Positions 17,309 to 27,388 of a DNA stretch of 64,000 nt are shown here, in pieces. The stretch lies in the NCBI RefSeq assembly GCF_007751035.1, contig NZ_CP036433.1, forward strand, positions 4,755,001-4,819,000, read 5' to 3'. Position numbers and translations under genes: made by a program. The notes under the pieces were generated by a model that worked only from the letters and a program-made list of their open reading frames with translations, was not told the origin of the DNA and ran no database searches. The first letter of the stretch is position 1; each line of letters starts with the position of its first letter. Source of the stretch: Lignipirellula cremea (GTDB lineage Bacteria > Planctomycetota > Planctomycetia > Pirellulales > Pirellulaceae).

Positions 17309-17809
17309 TTAGCCGGTGGGGAACTGGCGGCAGTACTCGTAGAGCGCCATGGCGGCGGCGGTGGCGACGTTGTAGCTGAACGGCAGGCCCCACACGGGAA
17401 TCTCGACCGTGGCGTCGAGCAGGGAAAGGACGTCGTCGGTCAGTCCGGTCCGTTCGTGACCCAGCACCAGGATGGTTTTTCGCTCGTAGGAAAAGTGGTG
17501 CAGGTTCTGCGAGCTGGTTGTCTGCTCCAGCCCAACCAGCGTGTAGCCTTCGGCCTTATACTTTTTGAGCACCGGCGGCAGAGAATTGCGCCGTTCGATG
17601 AAAACCTGTTCGGCGCCGTCCCTCGCGATTTTGGGATCGATCTTCGCCGAGCCGCAAACGATCATCCGCGTGACGCCGCAACAGCTGGCCAGTCGCACCA
17701 CGCGCGACAGGTTGATGTTGCTGCGCAGCACCGGGCAGGCCACGAGAATCTCCCGAGGGCGTTCCAGCGGGGACAGCGGCTTGTGACGCAGGTGTTCGAA
17801 TTCGCTCAT
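17309..17809 (-). CDS. SPOUT (TrmH/SpoU-family) RNA methyltransferase
   Basis: A 166-aa protein of the alpha/beta-knot superfamily that methylates RNA, usually at ribose 2'-OH, using S-adenosylmethionine. The three family motifs are present: RSNINLSRVVRLASCCGV near the N-terminus, ILVLGHERTGL (motif 2), and EIPVWGLPFSYNVATAAAMALYEY (motif 3). It is a minimal catalytic domain without the N-terminal L30e-like extension of many RlmB/TrmH enzymes, so the target (tRNA or rRNA) cannot be fixed. It lies 104 nt downstream of thioredoxin reductase on the same strand; no strong ribosome site is visible. Confidence 0.88.
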   Translation of the reverse strand: MSEFEHLRHKPLSPLERPREILVACPVLRSNINLSRVVRLASCCGVTRMIVCGSAKIDPKIARDGAEQVFIERRNSLPPVLKKYKAEGYTLVGLEQTTSSQNLHHFSYERKTILVLGHERTGLTDDVLSLLDATVEIPVWGLPFSYNVATAAAMALYEYCRQFPTG

Positions 17810-17913
17810 GGCGCATACCAGGCAGGCCAGGGCGGAGCGGGACCTGAGCCCGCCCGCCGGTTACTTGACCGAACTTACGGCACGATAAAAGCCTGCAGAA
17901 TAAACGCTGGCAG

Positions 17914-18960
17914 TTAGTGAATGCCCTGGTCGCCCAGGTAGCGTTCCGCGTCGAGGGCCGCCATGCAGCCGGTGCCGGCGGAGGTGATGGCCTGGCGATA
18001 GTAATCGTCGGCCACATCGCCAGCGGCGAACACGCCGTCGACGCTGGTGTTGGTGCGATACGGTTTGGTCCAGCGAATGTAGCCGGCCTCGTTCATATCG
18101 AGCTTACCGCCCAGGAAGGCGGTGTTGGGCGTATGGCCGATCGCCAGGAACATGCCGCTGGCCGGCAGTTCTTTGGTGACGCCGTCTTTAATGCCGACCA
18201 CGGTCACGCCGGTCACGCCTTGTTCGGCGCTGCCGAGCACTTCGACGACGTTATGGCTCCAGACCGGTTCGATTTTGGGGTTATTCAGCACGCGTTCCGC
18301 CATGATGGGCGAGGCGCGGAATTCGTCCCGCCGATGCACCAGATAGACCTTCTCGGCGTACTTGGTAAGGTAGGTCGCTTCTTCCATGGCGGAGTCGCCG
18401 CCGCCGATCACGACCAGGGGTTTGTTGCGAAAACGAGGCAAGGCGCCGTCGCATACGGCGCAAGCAGAGACGCCGCCGTTTTTAAACTTCTCTTCCGATT
18501 CCAGGCCCAGGTAGTTGGCCCGGGCGCCGGTGGCGATGATCACGGAATGGGCTTCGATCCAGTCGCCGTCGCTCGGTTTGACGCGGAGCGGCTTGGAGTC
18601 AAAGTCGACTTCGACGACTTCGTCGCTTATTACCCGGGTGCCAAAGTTCTTGGCCTGCTGCCGCATCAGGTGCATCAACTCAGGACCGGTGACCGCGTGT
18701 TTTTCGTCGGTAATCGGCGGCGCGATCTGCTTCTCTTTGTCGTCGAGCGCCGTGTCGAGAAACTGGCTCAGCACGCCAAAGGGGAAGCCGGGATAGTTTT
18801 CCACCTCGGTGGTGAAGTACAGCTGGCCCAGCGGGACCATGCCGCCCGACATGCCAAACATGCCTTCGATGACGAGCGGATCCAGGTTGGCGCGGGCGGC
18901 GTAAATGGCGGCTGCCCAGCCAGCGGGACCACTCCCAATGATTACTACTCTCTCGGGCAC
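17914..18960 (-). CDS. trxB: Thioredoxin reductase (FAD/NADPH)
   Basis: Reduces thioredoxin with NADPH in the cytosol. The GTG at 18960 is preferred: AAGGA lies about 11 nt upstream and the FAD-binding start ([10 protein letters not shown]) follows at once, whereas an 18-codon upstream extension is unrelated. The 348-aa product has the redox pair CAVC (C167/C170), NADPH-binding GGGDSAMEE with HRRDEFRAS, and the C-terminal FAD segment [16 protein letters not shown]. It is some 30 residues longer than typical TrxB, mainly in the helical region near residues 60-90. Confidence 0.93.
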   Translation of the reverse strand: MPERVVIIGSGPAGWAAAIYAARANLDPLVIEGMFGMSGGMVPLGQLYFTTEVENYPGFPFGVLSQFLDTALDDKEKQIAPPITDEKHAVTGPELMHLMRQQAKNFGTRVISDEVVEVDFDSKPLRVKPSDGDWIEAHSVIIATGARANYLGLESEEKFKNGGVSACAVCDGALPRFRNKPLVVIGGGDSAMEEATYLTKYAEKVYLVHRRDEFRASPIMAERVLNNPKIEPVWSHNVVEVLGSAEQGVTGVTVVGIKDGVTKELPASGMFLAIGHTPNTAFLGGKLDMNEAGYIRWTKPYRTNTSVDGVFAAGDVADDYYRQAITSAGTGCMAALDAERYLGDQGIH

Positions 18961-19094
18961 GGTTCGATTTCCTTCTCGCACAGAAACGGGACCCGCAGCG
19001 GCGCGGGCATTCAATTCGCGTCGTCATTATATGAGGGCGCGAAGCGAAGTCCACCATGCCTTGACGAACCGTGGCGCGAGCGAATCGCCGCTCG

Positions 19095-20150
19095 CTACAC
19101 CTGGAAGAGGGCGATCGGCGAGGTGTTGCCGATGTAGTTGCCGTCCTCGTCGAGCTTCGTCCCGTTCCCCTGGCTGCCTTTGTTGGTCGAGATGACGGCC
19201 AGTTGATGCTGATCCGGATGCAAGGCGATCGTTCGCAGGTTGGAGACTTTGGTGTTCTCAAACTCGGGCTTTTCGGCGTCGGCGGCCAGCACGATCAGTT
19301 TGCCGGATCCTGGCTGCCCGCTGGTGGCGATGAGGTACTTGCCGGCGTCCGCCAGCCAGGCCAGATCGAACACATAGCCGTCCTTGGTTTCTCCCAGAAG
19401 CACTTTCCGCTGCAGCTTGAGGGTTTTCCGGTCAATGAAATAAACGGCCGGCACGCCAATCATGCGTCCAGTCGTGGAAGGCTCGGAACCGGCGCACAGA
19501 AGGGTGTCGCTATCGTGGTAATGCAGGATTCGCAGACCCGTGACGGCGGCATCGACTTTGGTGAGATGCAGCGTGTCGAAAACTGCTTCCGCAATGAGTT
19601 TCCCGGTCGCCAGATCCCAGCGTTTCATCACGCCGTTGAAGTCGCCCGTTACCAGCTCGTCGACTTGCGGAGAAATGGCCACGGCGAACACGCCCTGTTC
19701 GTGTCCCACAAATTCACGCACCCGCTTGCCATCGGTCGTGGACCACAGACGAACGCCATGATCGGCTCCGACAGTCGCCACAAAGCGGCCGTCCTGGCTG
19801 ATGGCCATGTTGCGAATCCAGCCGTCGTGCGCCTGTTCGTGCGACCAGACGGGCTTCGCTTCCTTGTCAGCGTACGGCCACGCGGTCAGCTGCCCCCAGG
19901 AGTCGGCCGTAATCAACAAGCCCCCGGAGGGAACGAACCCGACACTGGTCGTCCAGCCATGGTGGCCGAGCAAGGGCGCCATTTCGACCGGTTCTTCGCC
20001 GGAAAAATCCCAGCGGCGCACGGCCGCATCATAGCAGCCTCCCGCCAGCACTTTGCCGCAAGGGCTGAATCGGGCATGGCAGATCTGGCGATCTGTCTCG
20101 AGGGTTTTCTGTTCCTGCGGCTGCGTCGCGGGGGCGGTCTTGGCGTTCAT
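19095..20150 (-). CDS. WD40-repeat protein
   Basis: A 351-aa beta-propeller protein. Repeats are visible as HARFSPCGKVLAGGCYDAAVRRWD, SVGFVPSGGLLITADSWGQLTAWP, NMAISQDGRFVATVGADHGVRLWS and VAISPQVDELVTGDFNGVMKRWD, followed by more diverged blades. There is no signal peptide at the chosen ATG, which has AGAGGA 11 nt upstream. It is the third gene of an operon after DUF1549/DUF1553 and DUF1501 genes, an arrangement common in Planctomycetes. The role is likely scaffolding or a lyase-like propeller, undetermined. Confidence 0.85.
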   Translation of the reverse strand: MNAKTAPATQPQEQKTLETDRQICHARFSPCGKVLAGGCYDAAVRRWDFSGEEPVEMAPLLGHHGWTTSVGFVPSGGLLITADSWGQLTAWPYADKEAKPVWSHEQAHDGWIRNMAISQDGRFVATVGADHGVRLWSTTDGKRVREFVGHEQGVFAVAISPQVDELVTGDFNGVMKRWDLATGKLIAEAVFDTLHLTKVDAAVTGLRILHYHDSDTLLCAGSEPSTTGRMIGVPAVYFIDRKTLKLQRKVLLGETKDGYVFDLAWLADAGKYLIATSGQPGSGKLIVLAADAEKPEFENTKVSNLRTIALHPDQHQLAVISTNKGSQGNGTKLDEDGNYIGNTSPIALFQV

Positions 20151-20219
20151 GGTTATTTTTTCCTCTTGGGTTAAAAGAGGAGCCCGGGAATCAATGGCAA
20201 ATGCGAGCCAGGAAGCGGA

Positions 20220-21515
20220 TCAGCTTAAAAGTTCTTTGACGGGACCGTAATCATCATGGGCGATCGGCAGGGGCTGCACGCCGTTCATGTATTCGGTCGC
20301 TTTCGGAATTCCAAGAGCCGCGTACCAGGTGTGGAACATGTGGCCGATGTCGAACGGATCGCCGACAACATCGGTCCCTTCCGCGTTGGTTTCGCCCACG
20401 ACGACGCCGCGCTGGATGCCGGCGCCCGTCATGGCGAGGGACCAGGCGATATTCCAGTGGTCGCGCCCGACAGAGCCGTTGATGCGAGGCGTGCGGCCGA
20501 ACTCGGCCATTACCACGACCAAAACATTATCGAGCATGCTCCGATCGTCCAGATCTTCAATCAGCGAGGCGACCGCCTGGTCGACTTTGGGGACGCGGGT
20601 GGCGTGTTCGTTAAAGTTGTCCCCGTGCGTATCCCAGCCGTTGGACGATACCTGGACGAACCGCACGCCGGCTTCCAGCAGGCGACGGGCCAGCAACGTG
20701 TGGCGGCCGATCTCGTGCCGGCCGTAACGTTCTACGTCTTTCTCGTCGAGGGTCGAGTCGTCGAACAGGTCGACATGTTCCATCAGTTTGTGGGCGACGT
20801 CGTAGACGTAGCTGTTCGCCTCGTTCCACTGAGGCCGATGCTGGCCGGCGTAACGGCGATTGAACTTTGCCTGCAGCTCCCGCCGGGCCAGTTCGCTGTC
20901 AGAAGAAAGCGATTCGGGGCGGAGCAGGTTGGTCGGCGGCTGACCGTCACCCAGGGCGAGCGCTCCGTACTGGGCGCCGAGGAAACCAGCATGCTTGGAG
21001 ATGAATCCCCCGCTTCCGGGCTTAACCCAGACATACGGCGGCAACTGGCTTTCCATCGGTCCCAGCAGTTTGGCGACCGCGGAGCCGAAGTACGGGTACA
21101 GCACGCCCCGCTCTTTCGGCTGGCCGCGCAGGATTTTCGGCACGCCGGAAGAGTGGTTAGGGTCCTCGGTCTTCATATTGCGAACGACCGACAGTTTTTT
21201 CGTAAGTCGACTCAGCCGCGGCATGGTCTCGCAGAAATGCAGGCCAGGCGTCGCGGTTTGAATGGATCGCAAGGGACCGCCGTAGCGGGTGTTGGGCTTG
21301 GGGTCCCACGTTTCCAGCTGGCTCATACCGCCGTCGAGCCAGATCACCACGACCTGGCGATCGTTCTTTTTCAGCTCTTCGGCCGTCACGGGACGGAGCA
21401 ACGCACCCACGCCGCCAACCCCGGCGACTCCCGCTGCGGCGCCGACCATTCCGCCCAGAACGCGTCGACGCGAAAGCAGATGGTCCGACGGCGTGCATAA
21501 ATGTTTGTAAGGCAT
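20220..21515 (-). CDS. DUF1501 protein (Tat-exported)
   Basis: A 431-aa protein with an N-terminal twin-arginine-type signal (LLSRRRVLGGMVGAAAGVAGVGG). DUF1501 proteins share an alkaline-phosphatase/sulfatase-like fold; recognisable parts are VVVIWLDGGMSQLETWDPKP, MKTEDPNHSSG, VQVSSNGWDTHGDN and VMAEFGRTPRINGSVGRDHW. It begins 25 nt after the DUF1549/DUF1553 stop and ends 69 nt before the WD40 gene, so the three are almost certainly cotranscribed. Planctomycetes encode many such pairs, thought to act on polysaccharides or their sulfate esters, but no biochemical function is established. Confidence 0.92.
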   Translation of the reverse strand: MPYKHLCTPSDHLLSRRRVLGGMVGAAAGVAGVGGVGALLRPVTAEELKKNDRQVVVIWLDGGMSQLETWDPKPNTRYGGPLRSIQTATPGLHFCETMPRLSRLTKKLSVVRNMKTEDPNHSSGVPKILRGQPKERGVLYPYFGSAVAKLLGPMESQLPPYVWVKPGSGGFISKHAGFLGAQYGALALGDGQPPTNLLRPESLSSDSELARRELQAKFNRRYAGQHRPQWNEANSYVYDVAHKLMEHVDLFDDSTLDEKDVERYGRHEIGRHTLLARRLLEAGVRFVQVSSNGWDTHGDNFNEHATRVPKVDQAVASLIEDLDDRSMLDNVLVVVMAEFGRTPRINGSVGRDHWNIAWSLAMTGAGIQRGVVVGETNAEGTDVVGDPFDIGHMFHTWYAALGIPKATEYMNGVQPLPIAHDDYGPVKELLS

Positions 21516-21540
21516 GTTATCGCGATCAGGTGAGAGAGCT

Positions 21541-23295
21541 TTAGTGATTGATCACAAATTCCGACGACGACAGCATCGCCCAGGCGATATCCGCCAGGGC
21601 AGCGGCCCGTTGCTCGGGCGTATTGTCGGGACTTTGCTGCGTGAGCCATGCGACGGCTTCGGTCTGTTCTTCGGCGGTGGGCCGACGGGAGAACAGCGAC
21701 AGATACAGTTCTTCGGCCGCCTTTTCTTTTTCCAGCGTCAGCAGGCGGTCGATCAGGTTGCCCGGTTGCGGTTGGAGCAGACCCAGCCAGCGTTCGTCGT
21801 GCATCAGGTACAGGGCGCCCTGCACGCTGGGTTCAAAATCAATTTCCGGTTCGGTCGCCGGATTGGCGAAGGCATTGACAAAATCACGGCGCAGACTGGC
21901 CAGAACGGAGGTGCGCTGGACGAACCGTTCCAGTGCGTCGAGCCGAACCACCGGATCGGTCGACGGCAGCTCCACTTCCGGCGGCTCATCGGCCGGCGGA
22001 CGAGCCTGTTCGGCCTGCTGCTGGGCGATCGCCTTGGCCGGTTCGAGGGCCCCGACAGCAATTGCCGCTGACCAGAACAGCTGCTCGGCCGACATCCGTT
22101 TTTCATTGGCGGCCGCATAGCTCCGGCCGCTGGCTGAAGTCTGGGAATCGATCCTGCTGGTGCGCTGGTAAGCGTTGCTGAGCGCGATTTCTCGCAGCAG
22201 GTATTTCATATCAAAGTCATGCTCAGCGAAGTCCGACGCCAGCAGTTCGAGCAGTTCCGGGTGCGACGGCGGGTTGTCCGAGTGCATCAGGTCCAGCGGC
22301 TCGACCAGGCCGCGGCCCATCATGGTGAACCACAGACGGTTGACGATGTTCCGACGGAACATTTGGTTATCGCGATTCGCCAGGCCGCGGGCCAGTTCCT
22401 GCAGCGGGCTGAACCGCGGCACGCCTGGCAGGCGTTTCTTCCGATCGGGCGGGACGAGGTACTCTTCCCCTTTAGCAAACTCGGGAATGGCGATCTCCTC
22501 GCCGCCTGGCGGCCGGGGGCCGGTCGTCATGGAGACCTGCGTGAACACCGACATGAACTCGGATTTGGCTTTGACCAGCCCTTCCGAAACGGCCGGGAAT
22601 TCCACATCCCGCCGGACGGTGAGGTTCTCCACCGCCACATGCAGTCCCTGGAAATCGCTCTGCAGGTAATCGTCGACACTGACATGGTCATGACACTGGG
22701 CGCACTGCAGATCCACGCCGGCGAACATGCGACCCAGGTCGCGGGTAAGGCCCGGCTTGTCGACCGGAGCCATGGCCCCGCGACTGACCAGACGGGAGGT
22801 CATAAAGAAGGCCGCCCCGCGGCCTTCGGCGTCGTCTGCGTCGGGATTGAGGATCGCCAGGGAGAACTTGTCCCAGGGGGTGTTTTTCTGGAATGCCGTA
22901 CGGAGAAAGGCGGTCCAGTGCGGATCGTCGCCTCGTCTTTCCAGCAGCATGTTATTGAATAGTTCCGTCATGCGGCGGGCATAGCCTTCATCGGCCAGAA
23001 GCTGGTCGATCAGCTGGGCCCTTTTGCCGGGCGTTTTGTCTTCGAGAAAGGCGACCAGCTCATCTCGGGAAGGGATGCGTCCCGCCAGATCCAGATAAAG
23101 GCGCCGGGCGAACTCCGCGTCGTCGCTGGCCGGGCGCTTCGGATTGTCGGCCGGAGCGTCGATCCAGTGGTCGATCGCTTCATGCAAAGGCGGACCCGCC
23201 AGAACAGGTTTCGCTTCGCACCAGGCGATCGCGAACAATGCCGCCCAGACGCAGAAGCCGGGAATGATCGAGCGTGGTTTGGTCATCGTTGTCAT
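21541..23295 (-). CDS. DUF1549/DUF1553 protein
   Basis: A 584-aa exported protein. I start it at 23295 (MTTMTKPRS, then a signal helix); ATG 23286 is equally possible, and the open frame runs 95 codons further upstream through low-quality sequence. The N-terminal DUF1549 part has FARRLYLDLAGRIPSRDEL and a CAQCHDH motif, which could bind haem or metal; the C-terminal DUF1553 part has FRRNIVNRLWFTMMGRGLVEPLD, SNPPSHPELLELLASDF-like and SSSEFVINH segments. Unlike many paralogues it lacks an extra N-terminal planctomycete cytochrome domain. First gene of the operon with DUF1501 and WD40 genes. Confidence 0.9.
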   Translation of the reverse strand: MTTMTKPRSIIPGFCVWAALFAIAWCEAKPVLAGPPLHEAIDHWIDAPADNPKRPASDDAEFARRLYLDLAGRIPSRDELVAFLEDKTPGKRAQLIDQLLADEGYARRMTELFNNMLLERRGDDPHWTAFLRTAFQKNTPWDKFSLAILNPDADDAEGRGAAFFMTSRLVSRGAMAPVDKPGLTRDLGRMFAGVDLQCAQCHDHVSVDDYLQSDFQGLHVAVENLTVRRDVEFPAVSEGLVKAKSEFMSVFTQVSMTTGPRPPGGEEIAIPEFAKGEEYLVPPDRKKRLPGVPRFSPLQELARGLANRDNQMFRRNIVNRLWFTMMGRGLVEPLDLMHSDNPPSHPELLELLASDFAEHDFDMKYLLREIALSNAYQRTSRIDSQTSASGRSYAAANEKRMSAEQLFWSAAIAVGALEPAKAIAQQQAEQARPPADEPPEVELPSTDPVVRLDALERFVQRTSVLASLRRDFVNAFANPATEPEIDFEPSVQGALYLMHDERWLGLLQPQPGNLIDRLLTLEKEKAAEELYLSLFSRRPTAEEQTEAVAWLTQQSPDNTPEQRAAALADIAWAMLSSSEFVINH

Positions 23296-23736
23296 CCAAC
23301 GGGCCGACAGCAGGCGTCGCACAAGAGTGTCGAACGAAAGCACAGTCAGCAAAGGGCAGGATTCAGGCGGGAAACAAGGCTGTTTAAGCACTCTCGCTGA
23401 GTATAGCGAAATCGCATCCAGAAATAAAGCGATTTTGATCCGTGCAGAAAATGCAGCACGCGTGAAACAGCAAAGGCGAGAAGGTCTCCCCGCAAGACCG
23501 CGCCGAATCACCGTGAGGGTAATGCAGGGCCGAGAAAGAGGCCGAGAAAGCGGGACGAATCGTGTTGATCTGCCCCGCAAAAATCGAAAAAACCCTGCAA
23601 CCGCCAGGACGCGAATAGCGGATGGGAGACCGGTTCCCTGTCCGCGGCGATTCTCTGCGTCGCCTGCGGTGAATACACTTCTGACAGGGCGGACGGGTCA
23701 AAGCCGCCCGCCCCGCATTCAATTACCAGCGGTGTT
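23296..23736. other. Intergenic stretch before the DUF1549 operon
   Basis: About 440 nt without a supported gene. It should hold the promoter of the minus-strand DUF1549 operon and the 3' end of the DUF1254 transcript. The only structure I see is a GGGCGG/CCGCCC hairpin (23687-23709) 28 nt beyond the DUF1254 stop, without a following T-run on the transcribed strand. Confidence 0.45.
23687..23709 (-). terminator. GC hairpin downstream of the DUF1254 gene
   Basis: Six-bp perfect stem with an 11-nt loop, 28 nt after the stop codon. No U-tract follows on the minus strand, so Rho-dependent or weak termination is as likely as intrinsic. Confidence 0.3.
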
Positions 23737-25212
23737 CTACTCGGCGATAAGAACGGCCGGCGGTTTCCAGGTTCCTTCGCCGGGCGGCAGGACCGAGGGG
23801 GCTTCGGTTTTGGGCCAGTACAGCCGCATGGCGAGATAGATCAGGTCGTTCGGAGCCGGCAGCCAGTTCGACTCTTTCTCGGCGCCGGGCGAATCCTTCT
23901 GGATGTATAGCGTCAGGGAGCCGTCGTCGTTCTTCTTCATCTCCGGCAGCATCGGCGAGTTGATCAAATAGCGGTTGATCGGGTTTTCGATCAGCAGCTG
24001 GCTCTTGCCGTCGTACATGGTGACCGACCAGAATGCATTGACAGGCGGCAACTGCCCGGCCGGGAAGGTCAGGGTGTAGTTGTGTTTGCTGCCGTCGAGC
24101 GGATCGCCCTTGCTGTCCGAGCGGGTCAACGGGTAGGTGGCCTCGATCGCGTCGTTGCCGTAGATGCCGGCCTTGGCGCCGGCGGCCCGCTGCAGCCAGT
24201 CGCCGTCGAAGAAGGCGCGGTCGCCAAAGAATGCGCCGATCTTCCAGCCGTTGACTTCCTTCAGGGCGGTCGCGAGGTAGTTCTCCACCTTGGCTTCGCC
24301 TGCTTTCATGCCCAGCACGACGGCTGCTTTGTGCTCATCGGACAGATCGGCGAAGTCAAATTTCTTACCAGGGCCGACGCCAATGCTGGCAAGTTTGGCG
24401 CGGATGGCTTCCTCTTCGGGACCGGCCGGAGCAAACTGCAGCGCGAAGTCGAGGTAATCGAAGAAGCCCGTCTTCACCATTGCTTTGTCGATTTTGGGGA
24501 AGTCGATCTTCGGGGCCGCCTTGGGGGCGGGCTGGCCGAGGAACTCGGACAGGGTTTGCACCTTGTAGCCGGCCTGGACTTTTTCGACGTTCGCCATGTC
24601 GTCAGCGTTGAGCAGCTGCGTCCGGAAACCGGCCAGGGAGAACTGCGTGGTGGAACGGAACTGTTTTTCGATTCCGGCGGGCAGGTCGCCCTTCCAGTCC
24701 GGTCCGGCGATCAGGTAGGAGCCCGCGTCATTGCCGGTGGCGCGGCTGCCGATGTAACCGTAGTTGAAGGTGTTGCCATCTTCCAGCTGCACGGCGTAAT
24801 AACGATCTTTGTCGACGGCCGGGACCGAGATCACGACCGGCTCCGCCCTCAGGTCCATCCAGATGAACGAGTAAGGCGTGTCGCTGTTGGGGGTGATGAC
24901 GGCGGTGTCTTTATAGGTATAGACGCGTGCTTCGTTTTTGATTTCGTTGAAGGGCGCCTTGAACTGGCCCGAGTTTTTATCGACGGCGTACGCGTACATG
25001 ACCGCATAGTTCATGACGATCGGCAGGCCGTAGATATAGCCTTCTTCGGCGATCTTTTTGGTTTCTTCCAGGTCCGGCGCCGTCACGCCGTCGGCGGCGT
25101 CTTTCTTGTCCGCCTGGGAAATCGGGTCGTTCGGTTTACTGCAGCCCGTCGCTAACGTCGCCGCCAGGCAGCCCGCTGCGAGTGTGCCCATCAGGCTCTT
25201 GCGAATCTTCAT
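23737..25212 (-). CDS. DUF1254/DUF1214 lipoprotein
   Basis: A 491-aa lipoprotein: the N-terminus MKIRKSLMGTLAAGCLAATLATGC has a lipobox ending at Cys24. AGGGA lies about 10 nt before the ATG at 25212. The DUF1254 half shows EEGYIYGLPIVMNYAVMYAYAVD and TYKDTAVITPNSDTPYSFIWMDLRAEP; the DUF1214 half shows the typical FPAGQLPPVNAFWSVTMYDG, NPINRYLINS, and LYIQKDSPG with NWLPAPN. These two domains usually occur together in secreted proteins of unknown function. It stands alone between the DUF1549 operon and the LRR gene. Confidence 0.93.
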   Translation of the reverse strand: MKIRKSLMGTLAAGCLAATLATGCSKPNDPISQADKKDAADGVTAPDLEETKKIAEEGYIYGLPIVMNYAVMYAYAVDKNSGQFKAPFNEIKNEARVYTYKDTAVITPNSDTPYSFIWMDLRAEPVVISVPAVDKDRYYAVQLEDGNTFNYGYIGSRATGNDAGSYLIAGPDWKGDLPAGIEKQFRSTTQFSLAGFRTQLLNADDMANVEKVQAGYKVQTLSEFLGQPAPKAAPKIDFPKIDKAMVKTGFFDYLDFALQFAPAGPEEEAIRAKLASIGVGPGKKFDFADLSDEHKAAVVLGMKAGEAKVENYLATALKEVNGWKIGAFFGDRAFFDGDWLQRAAGAKAGIYGNDAIEATYPLTRSDSKGDPLDGSKHNYTLTFPAGQLPPVNAFWSVTMYDGKSQLLIENPINRYLINSPMLPEMKKNDDGSLTLYIQKDSPGAEKESNWLPAPNDLIYLAMRLYWPKTEAPSVLPPGEGTWKPPAVLIAE

Positions 25213-25417
25213 CTCAGTGCTTCCCTCGTTCGTGAAATCAGTTTCCGTTCGCCGGCAAAAACCGGCAGCCAGCATGTTACCCTGTACTTTGAAATCCTGC
25301 ACGCCCCAGGGGCCTGGCAAGGGGATTTCGCAGGCGTTTTTAGGGAATCTTCCACCCGGGATGCCCCGCAGATTGGAAGCGGCCGCGTGTCTGGCGACCT
25401 GCTATCTCGAACGATCC

Positions 25418-27388
25418 TTAATCGTCATCGTAGTTGTAAGTGAGGCGCCGACGGATGATGCGGGATACCAGGTCGCTGTAAAGCTCGCTTTCTTCGAAGC
25501 TTGAAGAAGCCGGCGTGTAAACAGTCAGGAACTTTGGACGCCTTTCCTGCCGTTGGTCGAGGGCCCGTTTTAACTGGCCGGATTTCTCAAGGATGCCTTC
25601 CGCCTCAAAAATCTGCAGTCGGGCAAAGCCCGGGAGTTCCGGCAGGTCGCCTTCCAGCTCGACGTTTAACAAGCTGACGTCTTTCAGATTGGGCAGCGTC
25701 CCCAGAGCGATCAGCCCGTTCGCGCTGATCTGGGTTTCTTCGAGTCGAAGCAGGGACACGTTCTTTGCCCGCTCGACGATCTCAAGAAGCGACGCGCGCA
25801 GGTCGCGTCTGTCGGTTTCCCACCATTCCGGCAGCGGCTGGTGGGGCTCTTCCGGCGCCTCGGGGTCCCATTCCCAATTGGCCATGGCCTTTTCGAGTGG
25901 CGACGGTTGGAGCGAAGTCGGCGTGGCGCCGGTAAGAACGAGTTTCTGCAGACGGGGCAGATGCAGGTCGGCTTTCTGCAGGGAACCCAGCGCCATCCCG
26001 CGGAGATCCAGCCTTTCCAGCTGAGGCAGCAGTTGCGGACATTCGGCCGCCAGATTCGTGCGGGCGAAGTCGCAGCGGACCGTCAGTTCGCGTAGATGGG
26101 GCAGCGCATTCAGCGCCGCCAGGGCGCCGCGCTGCACCCCTTCGGTTTGGAGCGTCAATTTCCTGAGAGATTGCGCGTCGGCCAGCGGTTTCAAAACCGC
26201 GCGCGACAGGTTCCTGTTAAATTCCACCGGAAAACAATAGAGATCACGCTCATCGCGTATTCCAAAAGACGAACGGCCGGATCCTGCCCAGATCAAGGTG
26301 AATTCCTGCAGCTGCTCAACCTGGGCCAGCGCCTCGAGGATGCGGCGCGGCGGGCGGTTGAGCACCAGCTTTCGCAGTCGCTTCATCCGCTGCAGGGCAA
26401 TGGCGTCGCGCTCCTGCTCCGCCCGTTCGTCCCGCGTGTACGGGCCCTTTCGGGTGCGGTGATTCTCGATGGCCAGTTCCAGGACTTCCAGTTCTGCGCA
26501 TTGAAGCAGGGTGCTTTCGCATTCCGCCCAGCTGAAACCTCCGTGGACAACAAGCTCCCGGAGATGCGTCTGGCGGACGATCGCCTCGGCGAGGTCTTGC
26601 GAGACGTTGATGTTCTGCAGTCGCAGCGATTCCAGCTTGCCGCCGGCCAGCAGGGGCAGCAGCACCGCGTCGAGATACGTGGTCTCAGGGTGCTGCCAAA
26701 TCGCCTCGTCATACGGACCGAAGTCGTGCCGGCTCCAGGCAACCTCCAGTTTATTCAGGTTCGTCAGGTTCGCCAGCGATTTGCTGGCGGCGGGCGGGAC
26801 TGCTCGACTTGAGAACCCAAGTATTAGCTCTTCCAGGCCGGCAATCTGCGACACCGCTTTGAGAATGTCGGGCGACGAATCCTGGCGCCCAATCCCAAGC
26901 TCGAGCGTTCTGAGCGAGCGAAAGTCCGCAAGACCAGCCGCCGCCTCTGCGGAGAGGCGTTTCAGTCGGAGACTTTCCAGCGATGGCAGACGGGCAATCC
27001 AACGCATCTCTTCCCGGTCGGGCGCAAGCGAGTATGACTGCAACTCGCGCAGACTCTGTGATCCAGAAAGCGCTTCCAGGGCGCCTGGCTTGGACTCAAA
27101 GCTTACCCACAGTTTTTGCAAGTGACGGCAGCGAGCGAGTACTCTGGCCAGCGGCAGGTCCAGCACGTCCACCTGCACGTCGGTCCAGGTCGTTTCGGCC
27201 AGCAGTCGCGCGTGGGCTGCTGCCGGCAGCGGCGTTCGCAGGTTCTGTATCAGAACCTTGATGGAGCCGTCGGGCTGTTTCTGAACAAAGAACGGGTCGG
27301 TAGAAACAGGTTCTTCCGCGCGCGCAGCACCCGCCAGCAACAGTACCGCCGCCAGCAGCGGCAGGTAGCGTAGAATGGATCGGTTCAT
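25418..27388 (-). CDS. Secreted leucine-rich-repeat protein
   Basis: A 656-aa protein starting at 27388 with a signal peptide (MNRSILRYLPLLAAVLLLAGAARA); 23 upstream codons of open frame are not part of it. The rest is a leucine-rich-repeat array with units such as LPSLESLRLKRLSAEA, LRTLELGIG, LANLTNLNKLEVAW, LRELTVRCDFA, LERLDLRGMALG and LPNLKDVSLLNVELEG, with unequal spacing and some poorly conserved repeats. LRR arrays bind proteins or glycans. Planctomycetes have many, mostly uncharacterised. It diverges from the histidine kinase gene, with a roughly 300-nt shared upstream region. Confidence 0.85.
   Translation of the reverse strand: MNRSILRYLPLLAAVLLLAGAARAEEPVSTDPFFVQKQPDGSIKVLIQNLRTPLPAAAHARLLAETTWTDVQVDVLDLPLARVLARCRHLQKLWVSFESKPGALEALSGSQSLRELQSYSLAPDREEMRWIARLPSLESLRLKRLSAEAAAGLADFRSLRTLELGIGRQDSSPDILKAVSQIAGLEELILGFSSRAVPPAASKSLANLTNLNKLEVAWSRHDFGPYDEAIWQHPETTYLDAVLLPLLAGGKLESLRLQNINVSQDLAEAIVRQTHLRELVVHGGFSWAECESTLLQCAELEVLELAIENHRTRKGPYTRDERAEQERDAIALQRMKRLRKLVLNRPPRRILEALAQVEQLQEFTLIWAGSGRSSFGIRDERDLYCFPVEFNRNLSRAVLKPLADAQSLRKLTLQTEGVQRGALAALNALPHLRELTVRCDFARTNLAAECPQLLPQLERLDLRGMALGSLQKADLHLPRLQKLVLTGATPTSLQPSPLEKAMANWEWDPEAPEEPHQPLPEWWETDRRDLRASLLEIVERAKNVSLLRLEETQISANGLIALGTLPNLKDVSLLNVELEGDLPELPGFARLQIFEAEGILEKSGQLKRALDQRQERRPKFLTVYTPASSSFEESELYSDLVSRIIRRRLTYNYDDD

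Noticed and set aside
24082-25155. Plus-strand ORF of 357 aa
   Set aside because: Antisense shadow of the DUF1254/DUF1214 lipoprotein gene.
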